From positions 1-12,609 of the forward strand of contig LRSK01000103.1 in the NCBI GenBank assembly GCA_001563325.1: a DNA stretch of 12,609 nt, read 5' to 3'. Under the pieces are notes generated by a model. That model was not told where the DNA came from. It did no database searches and saw only the letters and a list, made by a program, of their open reading frames with translations. The DNA is from Candidatus Thorarchaeota archaeon SMTZ1-83. GTDB lineage: Archaea > Asgardarchaeota > Thorarchaeia > Thorarchaeales > Thorarchaeaceae. A program made the translations under genes and the position numbers. Shown here in pieces: positions 6,243-12,406 of this stretch. The number at the start of each line of letters is the position of its first letter. Within the stretch, counting starts at the first letter, position 1.

Positions 6243-6716
6243 ATGGATTTCAGGGCCCTCAAGGATGATATGCACTCAAGTCGGTACTCTAGACCAGAGA
6301 CTGAGCCCGCAAACCTTCGTCCTATCAATCTAGCCCCACTGAAGGGGATAATTGAATCAGACCCCGTACGATCAAGAGTTCTCAAAGTTCTAATCGAAGA
6401 TGGCTCGTGGGTCAGTACAGCGGACCTTCTGAGGGCGGCCCGCAAGGAGAGACCCATTGTAGGTGCTGTGACCATAGGAACAATGCTGAACGGACTGAAC
6501 AACCTTGTATCCTCTAAGCTCATTCTCAGCCGGACTTCTCTAGACTCTGGAATCGAATGGGCCGAGTGGCGTATAAATCCCGATTGGATCAGACCTACAC
6601 GAAAGCTGTTGCATATGTTGCGAAGACCAAAGTTCGAGAAGGCCGTCACAAAGAAGAGAACAGAGAGTAGACAAACGGCACTTCGTGAGCACGAACTGGG
6701 GACTACTCATCAGTGA
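6243..6716 (+). CDS. Predicted winged-helix DNA-binding protein of unknown family
   Basis: A protein of 157 residues without a name I can give. Residues 1-38 are polar and probably flexible. Residues 41-117 look like a winged helix: DPVRSRVLKVLIEDG (40-54), then WVSTADLLRAARKE (56-69), a helix VGAVTIGTMLNGLNNLVSSK (73-92) that is the likely recognition helix, and a wing ILSRTSLDSGIEWAEWRI (94-111). The last 40 residues are highly basic (RRPKFEKAVTKKRTESRQ) and could add DNA contact. The ATG at 6243 has no ribosome-binding site, so a short-leader transcript is possible. It is divergent from the TrmB-like regulator. Directly downstream and in the same reading frame, separated only by two TGA codons, is the damaged second S-component gene, so it probably formed an operon with it. 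Confidence 0.65.
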   Translation: MDFRALKDDMHSSRYSRPETEPANLRPINLAPLKGIIESDPVRSRVLKVLIEDGSWVSTADLLRAARKERPIVGAVTIGTMLNGLNNLVSSKLILSRTSLDSGIEWAEWRINPDWIRPTRKLLHMLRRPKFEKAVTKKRTESRQTALREHELGTTHQ

Positions 6717-6738
6717 GTAGATAGCGTGGTTTGAGAAG

Positions 6739-7278
6739 ATGATGACTGGCAGCTTGCAGACACTTCACAATCTGCTGAGAGAGTCAAGAAGGTTGCAGCA
6801 GCTGCAATCCTTGCGTCCCTATCAATAGCCGTGTCGCCTATTGCTTCCTTCGTACCAAGGATACCTATGTTCGGAATCGCAGTATTTGATCCTATCTCGC
6901 TCTTCTGGGTCATTGCGTTCCTCGTTGGCGGCATCTGGGTAGGTTCTGTAAGCATGGTAGCGGGCGTAATCATGCTAAACTTCTTTGATCCATATCCAAT
7001 CATTGGACCCTCTTCTAAAGTTCTTAGCTACTGCGCCAATGATCTTGCTCCCCTGGTTGGCTGTTCGCGGGGCTAGCCGAGCAGGCAAAGATGGAATACT
7101 GTCCAGGATTCCACTACTCGGAAATGGCATCGAAGAAGGAGCTCAAGGAGGCATCATGCTATCTGGCCGCTACTTGTATGGAGCCCTGATGTTTCTTGCA
7201 TACTTGGTGAGGTTGGCTGTGATGATTCCGGTGAATCTCCATCGTACACCGGTGTTCAAGAACTACGGCATGTGGTGA
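6739..7278 (+). pseudogene. Second ECF S-component-like membrane protein gene, broken by two frameshifts
   Basis: Two overlapping frames make one membrane protein. One frame (about 6747-7010) reads WQLADTSQSAERVKKV, then helix AAAAILASLSIAVSPIASFV, PRIPMFGIAVFDPISLFW, two more helices, and PYPIIGP. The protein then continues one base further on as LLKFLATAPMILLPWLAVRG to LVRLAVMIPVNL and ends HRTPVFKNYGMW. Removing one C from the CCC at 7010-7012 joins them as IIGPLLKFLAT. The upstream frame has no start codon; the ATG pair at 6739/6742 is in the frame of the 3' part and would join it if one base were restored after ATGATG (MMDWQLADT). From 6739 to the TGA is exactly 180 codons, so the two indels cancel. 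The R-I-P loop resembles that of the S-component-like protein at 5162-5731. True decay or read errors are both possible. Confidence 0.65.
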
Positions 7279-7322
7279 AAGTAGAAGGCAATCCCGGTTA
7301 GGTGGGGGGACCCTAGAAATCG

Positions 7323-7330
7323 CTATATGT
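7323..7330 (+). promoter_or_regulatory. Probable TATA box of the Yip1-domain gene
   Basis: CTATATGT, preceded by GAAATCG resembling a BRE, 48-55 nt before the ATG at 7378. Transcription would begin near 7350. It lies in the 99-bp gap after the damaged S-component gene. Confidence 0.45.
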
Positions 7331-7377
7331 GACAGTCCGTATCCTAGCTCGAAGAAGCCGCTACAGGTTGAGTCACA

Positions 7378-8190
7378 ATGCGCCGCTGCGAGTTCTGCGA
7401 TAGCCCGGTACCTGCCGATGCAACGACTTGTCCAGTATGTAGGGAGGTAATTGCCGAGGAGACCCTTGAGAGAATCCTCCCTGTATTAAAGAGACCAGAC
7501 GCTCCCGACGTTCGTGAATTGGGTACTATGAGAAGACTATGGGGAGTCATTCGTCGACCTGCAGCCGCGTTTAGAGACATAGGGCAGAAACCGGATGCAG
7601 TGGGACCGTTATTGGTCATACTTGCCAATGCCCTGGTTCTGACCGGATTCTTCCTTGCCATCTCCTCCAAGTTTACAGTGAGCGTTGTAGTCAATACTAC
7701 TACGGGGCAGAGGGCTCCGGTTAGTATTCTTACAAGCGCCCAGGGGGTGCCACTGTACATGTCGGCCCTAGCCACTCTGATTCCGAACATGATGCTAGGT
7801 ATGGTCTACCTCGTAGTGGGAGGTGCTTTCGCGCATCTAGCATTCAAGCTAACCGGCGGCACTGGTCGGAGAGGGAAGACCTTCTCAATAATCGGCTATA
7901 GTATGCTCCCGGTAGTCCTCATCAGACTAGTCGGAATAGTAATCATACTGTTGACTATGCCCACTTATGATGTGAGTCTTGCATCTCAGCACGCGTTTAT
8001 CATCGATCAGGTTTTCGATGCAGAGCAATGGCTCACTATTGACTATCTGACCGTAATCGCGTTCATGTGGACAGGGTTCCTTCTCATATTCGGAATTCGA
8101 GAGGGGCATGATACTTCTACGCAATGGGCCGCCTTCGTGGCCATAGCATGCATCATTGTGCTTGTTTGGACTTTCTGGCAGGTTCACTAG
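7378..8190 (+). CDS. Zinc-ribbon Yip1-domain membrane protein
   Basis: A protein of 270 residues. The N-terminus is a zinc ribbon: C4-x2-C7 and C18-x2-C21. A basic amphipathic segment follows, RRLWGVIRRPAAAFRDIGQ (52-70), with the W-x-V-I-x-x-P-x-x-x-F signature that opens the Yip1 domain (PF04893). Then come five membrane helices at about 77-97, 127-157, 166-193, 222-241 and 248-267, with the typical GYSMLPVVL (173-181) at the start of helix 3. Eukaryotic Yip1 proteins bind Rab GTPases and act in vesicle traffic. Prokaryotic members are of unknown function, so no trafficking role should be assumed, even if this is an Asgard genome. The ATG at 7378 is chosen because the ribbon starts right there; the ribosome-binding site is weak. 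The stop shares CTAG with the convergent prenyltransferase gene. Confidence 0.88.
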   Translation: MRRCEFCDSPVPADATTCPVCREVIAEETLERILPVLKRPDAPDVRELGTMRRLWGVIRRPAAAFRDIGQKPDAVGPLLVILANALVLTGFFLAISSKFTVSVVVNTTTGQRAPVSILTSAQGVPLYMSALATLIPNMMLGMVYLVVGGAFAHLAFKLTGGTGRRGKTFSIIGYSMLPVVLIRLVGIVIILLTMPTYDVSLASQHAFIIDQVFDAEQWLTIDYLTVIAFMWTGFLLIFGIREGHDTSTQWAAFVAIACIIVLVWTFWQVH

Positions 8191-9140
8191 ATGAGGAAGA
8201 AGACCTCGTATAGTGGAATGACTATGAAGGCAAGAAGGCCAACTAGTGCTCCAATCTTGTCAAGGGTGCTACCTATCAGCAGGCGTTTCTTGTCACTAGG
8301 TCCAGTTAGGGGAGCAACTGCAGCCCCGAGCACAATTCCAGCCCCCAAGAGCAAAAGGGGCCAGAGGTTCCAACTGGCAAAGTTCAAGACCCAGACAAGG
8401 ACATAACATGTTACACCAATCAGATTCAAAAGAGCTGCGACCACTGCTGCTGTTTCATATCCATAGACCCTGGCAATAGTCCGGACATCTCTCAGGTCGT
8501 CCCCTTCCACATCCTCTGCGCCCTTTATCGTTTCACGAGCTTGAAGAATCATGAAGGCGGTCACGAAAAACAACCAAATTGGGAGAGGAACGTTGAAAGG
8601 GTGCCCAATCACCTCTCCGTACACAATAGCACCATAGAAGACTCCAAAGGCGAAAGAGAATGCCACCATGAAGTTGCCTGCCAATCCAAAGGTCTTCACT
8701 TTTGCAGCGTATGCGTATCCTATGACTATGAAGACCAAGACGATTAGTGGTCCATACAGTCCGAACGGCTTGTTGAGCCAAGCTAGTATGACACCGAGTA
8801 CACTGAGGAAGGAAACATAGTACCAAGCTTGTCTTATCGTCATCCGCCCACTGGGAAGTGCTCTGTGTGGACGATTAACCCTGTCCACCTCAATGTCAAA
8901 TATGTCGTTGACAACGTTACCACCAGCCGCAATCACGAAATAGGCGAAATAACCGAATATGAACTGGGGCAAATATGCGAATATGTCTGGCCCTATTGGA
9001 GCCATCTTGTAGGCCATTGCTGTACCGGCAATTACAGTCAGACCTCCAATGATGCAGTTCTGTGGTCTGATTATTGACAAGAAGGCTGACGGATCTATCT
9101 TCTGCGACGGATTGGTGGCTGAAGGAGCTGGGTCTGTCAT
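8187..9140 (-). CDS. UbiA-family prenyltransferase, probable digeranylgeranylglyceryl phosphate synthase
   Basis: An integral membrane prenyltransferase of 317 residues with about nine helices. The first Asp-rich motif is GNVVNDIFDIEVDRVNRPHR (74-93), holding NDxxDxxxD. The second is KGAEDVEGDDLRDVRTIA (206-223), with D210, D214 and D218. Both bind Mg-diphosphate of the isoprenoid donor. The R-x-NRP-x-RALPSG form of motif 1 is that of archaeal enzymes that add the second geranylgeranyl chain to glycerol-1-phosphate ether lipid precursors (EC 2.5.1.42). A quinone or heme prenyltransferase is less likely. The true start is almost certainly the ATG at 9140, since a perfect AAGGAGGT ends 7 nt before it; the GTG at 9206 adds 22 residues outside the fold. 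The stop shares CTAG with the Yip1 gene. Confidence 0.9.
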   Translation of the reverse strand: MTDPAPSATNPSQKIDPSAFLSIIRPQNCIIGGLTVIAGTAMAYKMAPIGPDIFAYLPQFIFGYFAYFVIAAGGNVVNDIFDIEVDRVNRPHRALPSGRMTIRQAWYYVSFLSVLGVILAWLNKPFGLYGPLIVLVFIVIGYAYAAKVKTFGLAGNFMVAFSFAFGVFYGAIVYGEVIGHPFNVPLPIWLFFVTAFMILQARETIKGAEDVEGDDLRDVRTIARVYGYETAAVVAALLNLIGVTCYVLVWVLNFASWNLWPLLLLGAGIVLGAAVAPLTGPSDKKRLLIGSTLDKIGALVGLLAFIVIPLYEVFFLI

Positions 9141-9147
9141 GGTTCCT

Positions 9148-9155
9148 ACCTCCTT
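9148..9155 (-). promoter_or_regulatory. Strong Shine-Dalgarno site that fixes the prenyltransferase start
   Basis: AAGGAGGT on the minus strand, 7 nt from the ATG at 9140. It is the best ribosome-binding site in the window and rules against the upstream GTG start. Confidence 0.85.
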
Positions 9156-9176
9156 AGGCCAACGATAGCCCATTCG

Positions 9177-9182
9177 TTTAAA
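9177..9182 (-). promoter_or_regulatory. Probable TATA box of the prenyltransferase gene
   Basis: TTTAAA in the context AAGTCTTTAAACG on the minus strand, about 40 nt before the ATG at 9140. Transcription would start near 9155, just ahead of the Shine-Dalgarno site. Confidence 0.5.
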
Positions 9183-9293
9183 GACTTCCATTGAATTGAG
9201 TAGCACCCAATGACTCTTATTGTGGAGTGGAGGCTGCTCGTCGGATGAGGCTGCACTAGGTCAAGTAGTTGTCACTGACGCTCTGCACTCTCC

Positions 9294-9299
9294 GGAGGA
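9294..9299 (+). promoter_or_regulatory. Shine-Dalgarno site supporting a TTG start
   Basis: GGAGGA ends 9 nt before TTG (9309-9311), which is the first codon of the EndoIV-like protein. No ATG or GTG is available in frame at this position. Confidence 0.7.
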
Positions 9300-9308
9300 A
9301 CGATTCGC

Positions 9309-10154
9309 TTGGTAGACGCACGGTTTGGTCCTGCGGGATTCCCAGATACGGCAAAGGGCAAGCTGGCACGTGTGTTTGAGATTCTAAATGAAGTAGGACT
9401 AGATGCACTCGAGTATGCGGCCGTATATGGACTTCGACTAGGTGAATCAAGGGCCCGTGAGATTGGCAAGCTGGCACAGTCACACGGGATTCTAATGAGC
9501 ATGCACGAAGCATACTACATCAGCCTAATATCAAAAGACAAAGGCGTACGCAAGAGATCGAAGAATCGACTGGTCAACGCTCTCAAGTTTGCACCTCTGA
9601 TGGGAGTGAAACGAATTGTGTTTCATGCGGGAGGATTCAGCGGGTTTGGCCCTGAAGAGGCGTATCGGGTGGTGAAAGACGCCCTCCAAGAGGTCTGGGC
9701 GAGAGCGGGGGATCAGGGAGGCGGTGCGTTACTCTTCCCAGAGGTTGCAGGCAAGCTGGGTGCATTCGGTTCAGTTGACGAACTCGTGCATCTCTGTTGT
9801 GAGGTTGATGGAACGCTTCCGACAATAGACTGGGCCCACTTGTATGCACGAAGTCAGGGAGAGATTGGTGACAAGAACAGCTACCTCAGAGTCATTGAGC
9901 AATTCGAGAACGCACTAGGTAAACCGTTCACTGACAACATGCATTTTCATGTAAGCGGAATCAATTACACGGAGAAGGGTGAAAAATCGCACCGACCTTT
10001 GGGAGAAGAATGGGGCCCCGACATCTTACCTCTCGTGAAGATTGTGACTGAAGTGGGTTACAAGCCCACCTTCATATCCGAGACGCCTAGTCCAATTAGA
10101 GGAGCTCTGTACACCAAGGCTTTGTACGAAGAGTTGCGGAAGGTGAAGGGATGA
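9309..10154 (+). CDS. Endonuclease IV-like TIM-barrel protein
   Basis: A xylose-isomerase-like/AP endonuclease TIM barrel (AP_endonuc_2 type) of 281 residues. It opens with RFGPAGFPD (5-13), typical of an archaeal subgroup. Candidate metal ligands lie at the usual strand ends: H66 in MSMHEAYY, H106 in IVFHAGGF, E145 in LLFPEVAGK, D174 and H177 in TIDWAHLY, H212/H214 in NMHFHVSG, and E258 in FISETPS. All ligand positions appear present, so a trinuclear-zinc hydrolase that cuts DNA at abasic sites is the natural proposal. The start is TTG at 9309, supported by GGAGGA 9 nt upstream and by the lack of any ATG before the barrel. It overlaps the start of the next gene by ATGA, so the two are coupled. 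Confidence 0.88.
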   Translation: MVDARFGPAGFPDTAKGKLARVFEILNEVGLDALEYAAVYGLRLGESRAREIGKLAQSHGILMSMHEAYYISLISKDKGVRKRSKNRLVNALKFAPLMGVKRIVFHAGGFSGFGPEEAYRVVKDALQEVWARAGDQGGGALLFPEVAGKLGAFGSVDELVHLCCEVDGTLPTIDWAHLYARSQGEIGDKNSYLRVIEQFENALGKPFTDNMHFHVSGINYTEKGEKSHRPLGEEWGPDILPLVKIVTEVGYKPTFISETPSPIRGALYTKALYEELRKVKG

Positions 10155-11494
10155 CCGACTATGCATTCGTCCTTGGTAAGAACTGGGTGCTGAGCCTTGC
10201 CGAGCTTGTAGTATGTCTTCAAGACAGAGGGATAGCTGATAGAGTCAAGGACTACTCCCGAACCGCTGCAATCGTTGAGAGTCAACAGAAACTGAGCGAC
10301 GAGCAACTTGTCGATATTCAGAGTGCACTTGGAGGCTGCTACAAGGTCGGTCGAGTAGTTTCGGTATATGATCGAGCACTGGTTGAGGAGGCATTCCCTG
10401 CGAGAGGAAAGGTGCAGAAGCCTGCTAGGAAGATGATACAGGAGATTCCTTGGGTAAAGAGGGTCTGGCCTAGACCCCGGGGAGCTCGCATAAAGTTCGG
10501 AGTGAGTACATATCCTCTATTGAATAGGCAGACGAGTGTGGACCTTAGAAAGTTCACACTAGCGATGGATGAGTGGGTCAAGAAGCGACTGGTAGAGTTA
10601 GGTGCGAAGAAGGCTGCCTATTATGCGTATGAGGGTCCTGATAGGCGTGATGCGAAGAGAATCAATGTTGCGCTCTGGCCACAGACAATTGCCCGGCGAG
10701 GGCTCCTCAGCCCCCCAAATGCAGAGATACTTGCCTTGTTGACAGAGGGCTCACTCTATTTGGCAAAGACCGTGGGCGTCTACGACTCCCAGCTCCAACA
10801 GTTCAGAGATGAAGCCAGACCATATATCTCAGCTGAGATAAGCACGAGCCCAAAGATGTGCCGAATCCTCCTCAATCTAGCTGGCGCCAGACCGGGAGAC
10901 ACTGTGCTGGATCCGTTCTGTGGTTCAGGGACTCTCTTGATGGAAGCAGCAATGCTTGGCATGAAATGCAGAGGTATTGACATCAACAGCGAGGCTGCAG
11001 AGGGAGCACGAGCCAACTTGAAGTGGTTGGGGTCGGAGATGGGTGATTGGATTGATTTCAAAATAATCAAAGGCGATGCTCGACAGGCCTCAGCCCTTCT
11101 TGGTCAACAGGTTGACGCAGTTGCGTTTGAGCCAGACCTTGGTCCAGTCTACCGAGAAACTCCTTCCGTGGAGGACGCAAAGAGAAGCATAGACGCCCTC
11201 ACTGTTCTCTACCGAGAGGTGCTGGATGACTTGGGGTCATGCCTCCGGCCAGGTGGAAGGGTGGGAATGACAGTACCTGTCGTCAATACTGATAACGGAC
11301 AGGTATCTGTGGACATAAACACCATGATAGAAGGAACAGGCTTCGACATTCTCAAGCTGCTAAACAGCGATGCCTTCAAAGACTATTCACCAAGAAATCA
11401 AAGGCTGTCAGTAAAGACAGATCGTACAACACTACCTGAGAGAAAACGGGGGCAGATTGTCCAACGAGCGGTCGTGATGCTAGGTAGAATCTAG
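10151..11494 (+). CDS. TRM11/TrmG10-like RNA guanine-N2 methyltransferase family protein
   Basis: The 447-residue protein has the two-part plan of the TRM11/TrmG10 (COG1041) group. The N-terminal half (1-190) contains a THUMP-like RNA-binding region with AYYAYEGPDRRDAKRINVAL (156-175). The Rossmann methyltransferase domain follows from about 215. RPYISAEISTSPKMCRILLNLA (223-244) is the linker helix, VLDPFCGSGTLLMEAAMLG (252-270) is SAM motif I, and GIDINSEA (275-282) holds the acidic motif II. Where TrmG10 has the catalytic DPPY, this protein has EPDLGP (327-332). Relatives with EPxLGP occur in archaea and CPR bacteria, to my memory, and their substrate is unclear. A role in tRNA m2G10 modification is possible but not certain. 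The ATG overlaps the EndoIV-like stop and follows AGGTG; the stop shares CTAG with the longin-like gene. Confidence 0.88.
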   Translation: MTDYAFVLGKNWVLSLAELVVCLQDRGIADRVKDYSRTAAIVESQQKLSDEQLVDIQSALGGCYKVGRVVSVYDRALVEEAFPARGKVQKPARKMIQEIPWVKRVWPRPRGARIKFGVSTYPLLNRQTSVDLRKFTLAMDEWVKKRLVELGAKKAAYYAYEGPDRRDAKRINVALWPQTIARRGLLSPPNAEILALLTEGSLYLAKTVGVYDSQLQQFRDEARPYISAEISTSPKMCRILLNLAGARPGDTVLDPFCGSGTLLMEAAMLGMKCRGIDINSEAAEGARANLKWLGSEMGDWIDFKIIKGDARQASALLGQQVDAVAFEPDLGPVYRETPSVEDAKRSIDALTVLYREVLDDLGSCLRPGGRVGMTVPVVNTDNGQVSVDINTMIEGTGFDILKLLNSDAFKDYSPRNQRLSVKTDRTTLPERKRGQIVQRAVVMLGRI

Positions 11495-12261
11495 AACAGG
11501 TGGCGAATAACGTCGTCAAGTATTGCGTAGGTCTGCATCCTCTCCAGGTCCTCTTTCACATATGGCATTGCATGCTCGAAAATCATCTTACGATATCTTG
11601 CCTTTGTGACCGCTGCTCTGGTAACTTCCGTCAGACGTTTAAGTAGTTCTTCAAGGACCTCCCTGAGAACCTTGTAGGGCACTCTGTAGACATCAATGCC
11701 CAGAACCTCAATGCCGCCGCCGTCAACGGTCACACCAGCAAGGAATTCATACTCTTTAGTGAGAGGTCGTATCTGTTTCTTGATTCGCGATGCCAGTGTA
11801 CGTCTGGTCTTCTTGTCAATATCTACCTTCATGATTGCTCGGAAGAGATGACTATACACTATAAGACAGTCCATGGACTTCCCTGCCATAAGGCTCTCAT
11901 CTGTTTCCTCATACTGGCCCACGAGCTCGTCTACAAAGCTGCCGAACTCTCTGAATGTTGCAGGAGCTCCGTGCCATTCTTTGAGCACGGTCTCGACATT
12001 CATACCGACCGGCACTTCGTTCGTCATGAACTCATTCATCGCGTATTCTAGAAGGAAACGCATGTGGCCGACACGCGCAGCCTTTGACACAACCATCACA
12101 AAGAGGAGATGGTCGTTAGCCTCCCAGATGTAGCGATTGGTGGCAGTGTCTATGGTCCGGAGTGTTTCATTCGATGTCTCATCGATGAACATGTGGGTCG
12201 CGGACAGGAAGGGCGCAATCAGATCCATGTCAATATCAATGCCCGAGTAGGCTCTGGACAC
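11491..12261 (-). CDS. Longin/roadblock-like domain protein, probably N-terminally incomplete as read
   Basis: From the GTG at 12261 the protein is 256 residues. Residues 3-75 look like a longin-like or roadblock-like domain of the type common in Asgard archaea: RAYSGIDIDMDLIAPFLSA (3-21), then RTIDTATNRYIWEANDHLLF (35-54), VMVVSKAARVGHMRFLLEYA (55-74). The rest is mostly helical, with a basic segment (KKTRRTLASRIKKQIR, 150-165) and a C-terminal helix bundle. I know no function. Such domains often serve small GTPases in Asgard and eukaryotes. The frame stays open upstream of the GTG back to a TGA at 12331-12333 and there reads GIWVVEKGSGRNLV, the missing first strand of the domain. So the true start is probably near 12302-12306, where no proper start codon exists in frame. 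The GTG is only the conservative choice. Confidence 0.75.
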   Translation of the reverse strand: MSRAYSGIDIDMDLIAPFLSATHMFIDETSNETLRTIDTATNRYIWEANDHLLFVMVVSKAARVGHMRFLLEYAMNEFMTNEVPVGMNVETVLKEWHGAPATFREFGSFVDELVGQYEETDESLMAGKSMDCLIVYSHLFRAIMKVDIDKKTRRTLASRIKKQIRPLTKEYEFLAGVTVDGGGIEVLGIDVYRVPYKVLREVLEELLKRLTEVTRAAVTKARYRKMIFEHAMPYVKEDLERMQTYAILDDVIRHLF

Positions 12262-12341
12262 AAGATTCCTGCCACTGCCCTTCTCTACAACCCATATTCC
12301 ATGGATCGATCGACGATCAGACAGGGCGACTCACACTCCGA

Positions 12342-12353
12342 CTAATCAATTAA
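12342..12353 (-). promoter_or_regulatory. Probable TATA region of the longin-like gene
   Basis: TTAATTGATTAG on the minus strand. A transcript starting about 25 nt downstream (near 12320) fits a protein start close to 12302-12306 much better than the GTG at 12261. Confidence 0.45.
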
Positions 12354-12406
12354 CATTGCATCGAAATAAGCCTATGTCGGACGACTGCAATGTGATTGTG
12401 GGCGAG

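Noticed and set aside
6233..6649. 138-residue minus-strand frame opposite the second regulator
   Set aside because: Composition is Ser/Arg-rich without structure; the plus-strand frame has a plausible winged helix. The plus frame is itself only moderately certain.
6714..6734. Possible readthrough fusion of the second regulator with the S-component-like frame across two TGA codons
   Set aside because: The two frames agree, but no selenocysteine-type structure is evident and TGA is a normal stop in this window; missing bases explain the lack of a start better.
7344..7790. 148-residue minus-strand frame opposite the Yip1 gene
   Set aside because: Antisense of the zinc-ribbon and first helix; no protein-like features.
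9141..9206. Longer prenyltransferase start at GTG 9206
   Set aside because: The added 22 residues lie upstream of a perfect Shine-Dalgarno sequence and overlap the TATA box.
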